From NCBI GenBank assembly GCA_951801655.1, contig CATONV010000004.1, forward strand, positions 1-64,000: a stretch of 64,000 nt of DNA. The letters run 5' to 3'. The notes below the pieces were generated by a model, which saw nothing but the letters and a program-made list of their open reading frames with translations, did not search any database and was not told the origin of the DNA. Shown piece by piece: positions 19,201 to 27,745 of the stretch. The position numbers and the translations under genes are program-made. The stretch's first letter is position 1, and every line of letters begins with the position of its first letter. Source of the stretch: an uncultured Oscillospiraceae bacterium (GTDB lineage Bacteria; Bacillota; Clostridia; Oscillospirales; Oscillospiraceae).

Positions 19201-19282
19201 CTATCCGCCCGAGGGCGTGGAGGACGCCATTAACACGGTGATCAGTCAATGCGAGACGTGGACAGACCATGGGATATTATGA
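16214..19282 (+). CDS. hsdR: Type I restriction-modification system, restriction (R) subunit
   Basis: [22 protein letters not shown] (PD-ExK nuclease), [23 protein letters not shown] (Walker A), [14 protein letters not shown] (DEAH), [23 protein letters not shown]. Confidence 0.97.
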   Translation: [1022 protein letters not shown]

Positions 19283-19432
19283 ATCAAGGCAGATTCCGTC
19301 TCAGAATGACTTGCGCGCGGGACCACGCCGCAGACCTGACCTGAACGCAATGCTGGCCGGCGTGGCCACCGGCGCGGTAAAAGAGTAAATTTATGTCCCC
19401 GCCCCAAATTGGTACTGCGATAAGAAAACTTC

Positions 19433-19461
19433 TGTAGGGGCGGCTATCAGCCGCCCCTACA
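19433..19461. repeat. Perfect inverted repeat between hsdR and lacZ (candidate REP-like element)
   Basis: TGTAGGGGCGGCT-ATC-AGCCGCCCCTACA, 13-bp perfect arms. Confidence 0.75.
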
Positions 19462-19516
19462 TATTCTGACAGCAGCGCCGCAAAATGGGCGGGGACTGTT
19501 CAAAGGAGAGTTGTCT

Positions 19517-22282
19517 ATGCAGGCCAATCTCAACTGGCTGACCAACCCCCAAATTTTCCAGGTAAACCGCCTGGACGCCCACTCCGACCATGTGTGCTAT
19601 GCCTCCCCGGAGGAGGCGGCCCGGGGGGAGACCTCTCTGCGGCAGTCCCTGGACGGGATGTGGCGCTTCGGCTGGAGTCAACGCCCGGCCGACCGCCCGG
19701 CGGACTTCTGGCAGGAGGGCTTTGACGACAGCCGCTTTGGGACCATCCGGGTCCCGGGGCACATGGAGACTCAGGGATATGGGCAGATCCAGTATATCAA
19801 CACCCTCTACCCCTGGGACGGCCACGCCGAGGTCCGCCCTCCGGAGATCGACTGGGAGGACTGCCCCGTGGGCAGCTATGTGCGTACCTTTGACCTGGAC
19901 GCCAGCCTGCTGGGGAAAGTGGTCTGCATCAGCTTCCAGGGGGCGGAGCAGGCCATCTATGTCTGGCTCAACGGCCATTTTGTGGGCTACGCCGAGGACA
20001 GCTTCACCCCCTCCGACTTCGATCTGACCCCCTACGTCCGGGAGAAGGGCAACCGGCTGTGCGTAGAGGTTTACAAACACTCCAGCGCCGCCTGGATCGA
20101 GGATCAGGACTTCTTCCGGTTTTCCGGCATCTTTCGTTCCGTTTTCCTCTACGCCAAGCCGGCGGCCCACCTGGCCGACCTGTGGCTCCAGGCCGTGCTG
20201 GAGGAGGACAACACCACCGGCGTCCTGTCCGTCCGTCTGCTGCTGGAGGGGGAGGGAACGGTCCGCATGAGGCTGACTCACCCCGGCCAGGGGACGCTGT
20301 TTGACGGACTTCTGGACCTGGCGGCGGAGGGAAACTACCTGCGCAGTCAGCCCTTCCGCTTTGAGAATGTTCTCCCCTGGGCCCACGACCACCCGGAGCT
20401 GTACCGGGCAACCTTGACTGTTTCCGCCCTGAACGGGACCGTCACGGAGGTGGTCCCCTACGAGATCGGCTTCCGCCGGTTCGAGTTGAAGGACGGCGTT
20501 ATGCTCCTCAATGGAGAGCGGCTGATTCTCAACGGCGTCAACCGCCACGAGTGGAACCCGGAAACCGGCCGGGCCATCGGTCCGGCGGACATGACCGCCG
20601 CCATGGAGACCTTCCGGCGCAACAACATCAACGCCGTGCGCACCTGCCACTACCCCAACCAAACCCGCTGGTATCACCTGTGTGACCAGAACGGCATCTA
20701 TATGATGGACGAGGCCAACCTGGAGAGTCACGGCTCCTGGCAGAAGCTGGGGCGGGTGGAGCCCTCCTGGAATGTGCCGGGCAGTCTGCCCGAATGGCGG
20801 GACTGCGTGGTGGACCGGGCAAAGTCCATGTTTGAACGGGACAAGAACCATGCGTCCATCCTCTTTTGGTCCTGCGGCAACGAGTCCTACGCCGGGGAGG
20901 ACATTCTGGCCATGGCGGACTTCTTTCGGAAAGCTGACCCCAGCCGGCTGGTCCACTACGAGGGGGTGTTCCACTGCCGGGCGTTTGACCGCATCTCCGA
21001 CGTGGAAAGCCGCATGTACGCCCCGCCGGAGGAGGTCCGGGCCTATCTGGAGAACAGCCCCAAGAAGCCCTTTATCCTGTGCGAATACATGCACGACATG
21101 GGCAACTCTTTGGGCGGCATGGAGAGCTACATCCGCCTTGGAGAGGAGTTCCCCCAGTATCAGGGCGGCTTTATCTGGGACTACATGGACCAGGCCCTGT
21201 GGCGCACCGACTGCAATGGCCGCCGGGTGCTGGGCTACGGCGGGGACTTCGGCGAGAGGCAAACCGACTACGCCTTCAGCGGTAACGGCATCGTTTTTGC
21301 CGATGGGACAGAAAAACCGGCCATGCAGGAGGTGCGGTACTGGTACTCCACTCCCGAAGAGAGGGCGGCTCATGACGCTGCCAACGAGCGGGCGAAAAGA
21401 GAGTCGCCCCTTCCCACGCCGAGAGCGAAAAAATTCCCTCTCCGCGTCACCCACGGGGACGGGGCCCTGGGGGTGCGGGGAGAGGGCTTTGAAATTCTGT
21501 TCTCCTATCCGGAGGGCGGACCGGCGTCGTTGGTCTCCGAGGGGCGGGAATGGCTGTGGCGGGCGCCCCGCCCGGCCTACTGGCGGGCCCCCACGGAAAA
21601 TGACCTGGGCAACGGCTTTGCGCTGAAAAGCTCCGTCTGGGCGGCGGCGGACAGCTGGCAGAAGTGTGAAAACATCGAAATTCTGGAGGAGAGTCCGGAG
21701 CGGGTCTCCATCCGCTTCACTTACACGGCTCCTGCCATGCCGGGGCTGAAAACCGACGTGACCTACACCGTGGAGGACTCCGGCTGTGTGACAGCTGCCG
21801 TCCATTACCACGGCGGGGCCGGTCGGCCCGGACTGCCCTTGCTGGGCCTGCGCTTCGCCACCCCTGAGCCGGTGGAGGAGGTGGAGTGGCTGGGCCTGTC
21901 CGGCGAGACCTACCCCGACCGGAAGAAGGGCGGCGTCTTCGGCTGGCACCGGGAGGTCCCCCACGTCTCCGCCTACCTGGTCCCCCAGGAGTGCGGCTGT
22001 CACGTGGACACCCGGGCGGCAGTGCTGCGGAACGGGCTCTCCCGGCTGACCTTGGAAATGGCGGATCGGCCCTTCGCCTTCTCGGCCATCCCCTACACCC
22101 CCCAGCAGCTGGAGCAGGCCGCCCATGTGGAGGAACTTCCCTTCCCCGTCCGCACCGTGGTAACCATCTGCGGGGCCATGCGGGGCGTGGGGGGCATCGA
22201 CAGCTGGATCAGCGATGTAGAGGAGGCCTATCATGTCAGCGGAGAGGCGGATCAGAAGTTCTCTTTCCGCCTGTGGCTGTGA
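19517..22282 (+). CDS. lacZ: Beta-galactosidase, glycoside hydrolase family 2
   Basis: FGTIRVPGHMETQGYGQIQYINTLYPWDGH..., GVNRHEWNPETGRAIGPADMTAAMETFRRNNINAVRTCHYPN, SCGNESYAGEDI, FILCEYMHDMGNSLGGMESY. Confidence 0.95.
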   Translation: MQANLNWLTNPQIFQVNRLDAHSDHVCYASPEEAARGETSLRQSLDGMWRFGWSQRPADRPADFWQEGFDDSRFGTIRVPGHMETQGYGQIQYINTLYPWDGHAEVRPPEIDWEDCPVGSYVRTFDLDASLLGKVVCISFQGAEQAIYVWLNGHFVGYAEDSFTPSDFDLTPYVREKGNRLCVEVYKHSSAAWIEDQDFFRFSGIFRSVFLYAKPAAHLADLWLQAVLEEDNTTGVLSVRLLLEGEGTVRMRLTHPGQGTLFDGLLDLAAEGNYLRSQPFRFENVLPWAHDHPELYRATLTVSALNGTVTEVVPYEIGFRRFELKDGVMLLNGERLILNGVNRHEWNPETGRAIGPADMTAAMETFRRNNINAVRTCHYPNQTRWYHLCDQNGIYMMDEANLESHGSWQKLGRVEPSWNVPGSLPEWRDCVVDRAKSMFERDKNHASILFWSCGNESYAGEDILAMADFFRKADPSRLVHYEGVFHCRAFDRISDVESRMYAPPEEVRAYLENSPKKPFILCEYMHDMGNSLGGMESYIRLGEEFPQYQGGFIWDYMDQALWRTDCNGRRVLGYGGDFGERQTDYAFSGNGIVFADGTEKPAMQEVRYWYSTPEERAAHDAANERAKRESPLPTPRAKKFPLRVTHGDGALGVRGEGFEILFSYPEGGPASLVSEGREWLWRAPRPAYWRAPTENDLGNGFALKSSVWAAADSWQKCENIEILEESPERVSIRFTYTAPAMPGLKTDVTYTVEDSGCVTAAVHYHGGAGRPGLPLLGLRFATPEPVEEVEWLGLSGETYPDRKKGGVFGWHREVPHVSAYLVPQECGCHVDTRAAVLRNGLSRLTLEMADRPFAFSAIPYTPQQLEQAAHVEELPFPVRTVVTICGAMRGVGGIDSWISDVEEAYHVSGEADQKFSFRLWL

Positions 22283-22419
22283 TTTTTTGCGCTTTCGGCC
22301 TCAAGACCACGGGGCCCAACTGGAAAGGGTCGGCAGGGAGAACATCGTCCTTAGAAAATGATCTGCGCCGCCGAAAAGGCAAAACCTTGGCAGAAACAAG
22401 GGCTTTTTGACGAACTATA

Positions 22420-22448
22420 TTGCATTGCACGGAAAAATTTAGTAAAAT
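22420..22448 (+). promoter_or_regulatory. Candidate sigma-A promoter for the dynamin-like GTPase operon
   Basis: TTGCAT-N17-TAAAAT about 70 nt upstream of the first gene. Confidence 0.4.
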
Positions 22449-22519
22449 GTGATCCATTAAGGGCATTGACCATTGGTCTGGGACAGAGGCTGTGCTGAAT
22501 CTGTATTGGAGGGAATGAA

Positions 22520-24193
22520 ATGGTAAACAAAACTGGATATCTGCAAAAACTTGATGGAATATTGAACATTATGAGAAAATGCCAGCTGGAGGATGCTGTT
22601 TCAAATGAAATTGAGAAATTAAGGGACGCCATCGACGAATATGCGTTTCGGATTCTGATGATCGGCGGATTCAGCGCGGGGAAAAGCGCATTTTTGAACA
22701 CGCTGCTGAGCCGGGAGACGCTGTTAAAAGAGGATCAGGCGCCTGAGACTACCATCGCAACTGAGCTGGTATATGATGAAGCGGAGTTTATCGAGGCCGT
22801 CAACGCAAAGGGCGAAAAGACGCGCTTTTTGAGCAAGGAGGGAGATTCCCTATCCCCAAAGGACTGGAGATATTTGATTTATCATGTAAACAGTCCCTTT
22901 TTAAAAACTCATCCCAATGTGATCCTGGTGGATATGCCGGGACTGGATTCCAATATTTCCAACCACAACATGGCAATCGCGCAATATATTTCCAAAGGCA
23001 GCGCATACATCCTTCTGGTCAGCTGTGAGGACGGTACCTTGAAGGAATCCACGCGTGATTTTCTTTGGGAGGTCACACAGTATCCCCAGAGTATTACGTG
23101 CTTTGTTTCCAAGTCGGACCTTAAAGTGGATAGGGAGACCGCCGAAGTGGCAGAAACCATTCGAAGTGAGATTGCGGTGGCCTACGGGAGGAGTGTGCCG
23201 GTTTGTAATATTTCGGTTTTCGACGAAGATTTTATAAAAAAGGCGCAGGACGTAATCGAGGCATTTGACGCACAGACCTTATTTGAGGAAAAGTATCGGA
23301 CTGCAATCAATGCGGTCATTTCAACCGGGCAGGCTGCGCTGAGTACCGCTGCCGACGCAATGTTCCTTGACCTGCAGACGATCAACCAGAACATTTCCGC
23401 TTGTACGAAAAATCGGGACAACCTGAAACGGAAACTGGTGCAGGAAAAAGCGGAGCTGGAACGCAAATATAACCGGCAAGTGATCCCGGCCGTTTTAGAG
23501 GACGTTGAAAACGCGCTGCTGGGGCAGACCGGCCGCTTGACGCAGGCCCTCACTATCAGCGGGGAGGCATTTAACGCCTGTGTAAACTCGATCCTTCGTC
23601 CGATCCTTGTAAACTCTGCCCAGCAGCACATTGTCAGCAGCTTTGACGAATATATTGAGCATCTGGATTTGAACAATCTGATGGGAGAGGACAACGAAGC
23701 GGTTCGGCAGTCTATTGCGGACGGGCTTGAGCTTGTCCGTTCTTACGCCCATACGGTTCAGGAAAACGCCCGGAAGGCGGGGCTGCGCCAGGGGCGAGGC
23801 AGGTCTTACGAGCTGATCACAGGCGCCATTGCCATTGCCACAGATTTTGTTTCGCCGATTATCGAGCTTGCAATCGTGTTTTTACCGCTTATTTTTGAGG
23901 TTGCGGCCGGGATAAACCAAAAGTCTCAGTATGAAGATCTGGAGCAAAAGGTACGAAATGTTGTGATTCCGGAAATCGTTTCAAAACTTCAGCCGCAAAT
24001 TACCGCGGCAATCCAGGAGATGAGAGACGCCATGCTGGAAGAACTGCAAGCCAATCTGGATGAGACGATAAACGCCCAGGAAATGGCGCTGCAACAGGCG
24101 CTGGAGAAGAGACAGCAGGCTACAGATGATTTCAACGCAATGCAGGATGAGTGCAGACAGGCCATAAAACGGCTGGAAAGTTTGCGAGAATAA
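22520..24193 (+). CDS. Dynamin-like GTPase A (dynamin-family P-loop protein, 557 aa)
   Basis: G1 GGFSAGKS, threonines near VYDEAE region for G2, G3 DMPGLD, G4 SKSD; C-terminal helical region with hydrophobic segment (LITGAIAIATDFVSPIIELAIVFLPLIFEVAAGI). Confidence 0.85.
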   Translation: MVNKTGYLQKLDGILNIMRKCQLEDAVSNEIEKLRDAIDEYAFRILMIGGFSAGKSAFLNTLLSRETLLKEDQAPETTIATELVYDEAEFIEAVNAKGEKTRFLSKEGDSLSPKDWRYLIYHVNSPFLKTHPNVILVDMPGLDSNISNHNMAIAQYISKGSAYILLVSCEDGTLKESTRDFLWEVTQYPQSITCFVSKSDLKVDRETAEVAETIRSEIAVAYGRSVPVCNISVFDEDFIKKAQDVIEAFDAQTLFEEKYRTAINAVISTGQAALSTAADAMFLDLQTINQNISACTKNRDNLKRKLVQEKAELERKYNRQVIPAVLEDVENALLGQTGRLTQALTISGEAFNACVNSILRPILVNSAQQHIVSSFDEYIEHLDLNNLMGEDNEAVRQSIADGLELVRSYAHTVQENARKAGLRQGRGRSYELITGAIAIATDFVSPIIELAIVFLPLIFEVAAGINQKSQYEDLEQKVRNVVIPEIVSKLQPQITAAIQEMRDAMLEELQANLDETINAQEMALQQALEKRQQATDDFNAMQDECRQAIKRLESLRE

Positions 24194-24221
24194 CGGAAAG
24201 AAATCATTGAGGAGGGCAAGG

Positions 24222-26477
24222 ATGAACACGCAGCGACAAAGGGAGAGAAACAGGCGGTTTGCAGCGGAGATACAAAAAATAAAAGCAGCAATTCAAACGC
24301 AGCAGGGACTAATCGGAGGCGATCCCATTGAGTCCTTTACAGATAGAGTTGAGAGAATTACAAAGTATATGGAAGGAGAGAAGGAGAGAGGGGACAGTCT
24401 CACCATTGGGATCATTGGAACAGTAAAAGCCGGAAAATCCTCTTTGCTGAACGCCCTGGTGTTCAACGGGGAAGAGATTTTACCGAAGGCGCCCGTTCCC
24501 ATGACAGCCGCTCTCACAAAGATAAGCTATGCCGCGGTGCCGCAGGCTACGGTTGTCTTTTATGAACCGTACGACTGGGAAAAGATTGAGGGCCAGGCGA
24601 GAAGATTCAACGAGGCTGTTGAGGAGGAAATGGCGCAGGCCCGTCAGATGGCTCAAATGGATCCGCAGATAACATATTCCGGGGATTTCCTCAGCCGTTC
24701 ATGGGCGGTAAATCGAGTGAAAGCGCATAAAAAAGTGTCAGAGGCGGTGGAAGCCAGCTATGAACTGGTCTCCATGATGGAAAATTGCGACTATAATTTC
24801 CGTGAATTGCTGGGGACAAAGCGGATTATTCCCGGAGATCCCGGCGATGCTCCGGAGGAATATGTAGAGAAACTGGGCGACTATGTAGGGGCCGACGGAA
24901 AGTATACTCCGCTGGTAAACCATATAGAATTACAGATCAACAATCCCCTGGTGCAGGGCTTCGTCATCGTCGACACGCCCGGCCTGAACGATCCGATTGT
25001 TTCCCGCAGCCTGCAAACGAAAAAATATCTGATGGATTGTGACGTGGTGTTTGTGGTCAGTTCGGTGGGGCAGTTTCTGACCAGCCAGGATATGCAGCTG
25101 ATTGAGAAGGATCTGGAGTCTGAAAGTATCTCTCACGCATATATTATCGGATCTCAGCTGGACAGCGGGATCCTGCAATATAACCGGGCGGAAAAGCGGT
25201 TTCAGACGGCTTTCGACCGCAGCATGGAGAACTATGAAAGGCAGGCGGACAAGGCTCTCAGCAGTATGGAGGGAGGGGGGCTGTTTGACAGGCTGAAAAA
25301 GTCTCTCCCGCCCTTGCTTACTTCTGCCATGATGTTCGGGATTGCCCGAAAAATGGAGAGAGGCCAGCCCTTTGACGAGTATGAGGAGCATACGCTGAAA
25401 CAATACAGAGTACGATTTAAAGATTTCGACGAGGTGCTGGAAACGGCAGAAGATTTCTATGTTTTTTCCGGAATCGGAGAGGTGAAGGAGCGCGCCTATG
25501 ATGAGGTGCGGAGAGACAAGGCGGCGATTATCGAAGAAGGTTTGAAAAAATATACCAGCGACCAGTCCGGCGAATTGATCCGGCTTTTGGAGGAGATCAA
25601 TATTACGGCAAAGTCAAACCTGAACGCACTGCGTACCGGCGATGTGGAGAAGCTTGAAAAGAAGCAGGAGGACTTGAAGGAAAAGCTGGATTCCATACGG
25701 CTTGAGGTAAAAAACATCTTTGAAAATCAGGCGGCGTCCTGTAACAGACAGATCCAGAATATCAAGATTGAGATATCAAAAGAGGTCGGCGAGCACACCG
25801 ACCTTGAGATCAAAACGGAACGCGAAAGGAAGACAGATCCAGAAAAATATGGTTTTCTTGGACTGTTCAGAAGGAACCGGGAATTCTATGAGGATAAAAA
25901 GAAAGCCGAGCTGGCACAGACGCTTAAAAATATCCGAGGATATACAACGCGCGCCCAGGAGCTTATCAACAAGAACCTGAAAGAAATTTTTGACGAGGAG
26001 GGTCTTCGGGATAAGCTGAAGCGGTGCGTCATCGGCGCGTTTGATCTGACATCCAAGGAATTCCGGGAAGATGAGATACTGCTTCCCGTTAACACGCTGC
26101 TGGCGCAGCTTACCGTAAAAAAAGTAGACTTTAAAATCATGCACGAGGTACAAGACAGACTATATGGCTCCTTTGCGGATTCAAATGGCGTGGTAGAGGG
26201 CAATGACATCCACAAGCTGCACAAGGTTCAGGAAGAGATCTTGAATGAGATACTGATGCGCTTATCCAAAGCTTTGGACGAGAGCTGCAGTTGGATCGAA
26301 ACACGCATGATTCAGGCGTCCGGAAGCTTTGTGGACGACGTCCAGAAAAAAATCTCAGACAACATTGAGAGAACCAGAATGCAGCTTTCCGACAAGAAGA
26401 AAAACCTGATGCTGTATGAGAATTTTATCGAAGACATTGCCCGGTACAAGGAGACAGTCAGGCAATTGGGGGAGTAA
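24222..26477 (+). CDS. Dynamin-like GTPase B (about 751 aa)
   Basis: G1 GTVKAGKSSLLNAL, VPMTAALTKI, G3 VIVDTPGLNDPI; long helical C-terminus. ORF-track start 24207 uses an upstream MRRAR; ATG at 24222 seems better. Confidence 0.85.
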   Translation: MNTQRQRERNRRFAAEIQKIKAAIQTQQGLIGGDPIESFTDRVERITKYMEGEKERGDSLTIGIIGTVKAGKSSLLNALVFNGEEILPKAPVPMTAALTKISYAAVPQATVVFYEPYDWEKIEGQARRFNEAVEEEMAQARQMAQMDPQITYSGDFLSRSWAVNRVKAHKKVSEAVEASYELVSMMENCDYNFRELLGTKRIIPGDPGDAPEEYVEKLGDYVGADGKYTPLVNHIELQINNPLVQGFVIVDTPGLNDPIVSRSLQTKKYLMDCDVVFVVSSVGQFLTSQDMQLIEKDLESESISHAYIIGSQLDSGILQYNRAEKRFQTAFDRSMENYERQADKALSSMEGGGLFDRLKKSLPPLLTSAMMFGIARKMERGQPFDEYEEHTLKQYRVRFKDFDEVLETAEDFYVFSGIGEVKERAYDEVRRDKAAIIEEGLKKYTSDQSGELIRLLEEINITAKSNLNALRTGDVEKLEKKQEDLKEKLDSIRLEVKNIFENQAASCNRQIQNIKIEISKEVGEHTDLEIKTERERKTDPEKYGFLGLFRRNREFYEDKKKAELAQTLKNIRGYTTRAQELINKNLKEIFDEEGLRDKLKRCVIGAFDLTSKEFREDEILLPVNTLLAQLTVKKVDFKIMHEVQDRLYGSFADSNGVVEGNDIHKLHKVQEEILNEILMRLSKALDESCSWIETRMIQASGSFVDDVQKKISDNIERTRMQLSDKKKNLMLYENFIEDIARYKETVRQLGE

Positions 26478-26482
26478 GTGAT

Positions 26483-27745
26483 ATGGCGCTGAAACGCAAC
26501 CACGCCGCGGCTGACGCGGGCCCGATCAAGACGGGCAACCCATATCTGGACAAGCCGGAGAAGGGGCTGGCTCTGGTATCCAGTATTATATCAAAGAAGC
26601 CGGGAGAGGCATATTATCAGAAGCAGCGATACCGTCGGGTGGATCATCTGCTGGATCGGAAGCTGCTGTCCTATACACACAGGCTTGAGCTGAACGACGC
26701 ACTGAAGCTGTATTCCGAGCTGGTAATACTCAGCGACCAGCTGCGGTTCCCGTGGAAATATCGGATTTTGCAGGACCGTGCGGTCATTGGCCTGGGCGGG
26801 AAATTCAGTGCGGGAAAGTCCCAGTTTATCAACTCGATTTTAGGCGCCGGTTTTAAGAATCAATTGCCGGTCGACCAGGCCCCGTCCACATCCGTTCCTA
26901 CTTACATCGTCAGCGGGGACAGCAACCAAGTGTTGGCCTATACGAAAAAAGGCGCACAGGTCAAGCTGGACAATTGGGCCCTGGCCGCGATCTCCCATGA
27001 ATTTCAGACTACGTATGGCTTGGGACTTGCGCAGTACATGGATTTCATCGCAGTTTTTGCCGAAGACTTTCAGGACAATATTGCCTTGCTGGACACGCCC
27101 GGCTATAACAAACCCGACGCTTCTCTGGTTGAGGACTACTCCGATTTGCAGCAGGCGTATTCTCAGCTTCAGGCGATTGATTATCTAATTTGGCTGGTTT
27201 CTGTCGAAAACGGCACGCTTACAGACAATGACATCCGGTTTATGGAAAAACTGAATCTTCGCACAAAGATTTTAATTGTTGTGAATAAGTGCGACCTGAA
27301 GACGGAGAGCGAGTCAAGGAGGGTAGCGGAACAGGTAGAGAAGGCCGCGAGGAACGCGGGGCTGCCGATTTTTGATGTGATCCGCTATTCCTCCTTTGAA
27401 CCGGATGAATACCAGGGCGCGGAATATGTAGGGCGGTTTTTTCGCTATGCGCAGAAACGGGAAAGCAAGGCGGAGGATATCCAGCGGCAGTTCCTCAATA
27501 TTTCCAAGAAATTTGAAGGAGCGTTTCAGGCTACCCAAGGGCAGCGAGTGGAGGAGAGGGACGCACTTGGAAAGCTGATTTTTCGGGCAAATAATATCTT
27601 TGAGATATCCGCACTGGTAACCATGTACGGAGATATCAATTCCGATATCGATATTATTCGTAAAAATGAGAAGAAATTCCAGAAAGCAAAAAAAGAAATC
27701 TCAGACAGCATCCGTGACATGTTGCGGGAGGAGAGGTATCGTTGA
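26483..27745 (+). CDS. Dynamin-like GTPase C (420 aa)
   Basis: G1 GGKFSAGKSQFINSIL, DQAPSTSVPTYIVSG (G2 region), G3 LLDTPGYNKPD, G4 VNKCDLK. Confidence 0.87.
   Translation: MALKRNHAAADAGPIKTGNPYLDKPEKGLALVSSIISKKPGEAYYQKQRYRRVDHLLDRKLLSYTHRLELNDALKLYSELVILSDQLRFPWKYRILQDRAVIGLGGKFSAGKSQFINSILGAGFKNQLPVDQAPSTSVPTYIVSGDSNQVLAYTKKGAQVKLDNWALAAISHEFQTTYGLGLAQYMDFIAVFAEDFQDNIALLDTPGYNKPDASLVEDYSDLQQAYSQLQAIDYLIWLVSVENGTLTDNDIRFMEKLNLRTKILIVVNKCDLKTESESRRVAEQVEKAARNAGLPIFDVIRYSSFEPDEYQGAEYVGRFFRYAQKRESKAEDIQRQFLNISKKFEGAFQATQGQRVEERDALGKLIFRANNIFEISALVTMYGDINSDIDIIRKNEKKFQKAKKEISDSIRDMLREERYR

Noticed and set aside
19283-19388. Frame GPRRRPDLNAMLAGVATGAVKE* after hsdR
   Set aside because: Too short and without a start; could be a remnant but not supportable.
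19457-22234. 925-aa - strand ORF opposite lacZ
   Set aside because: Antisense shadow of a well-supported GH2 gene; Pro/Gly/Val/His-rich with no recognisable domain.
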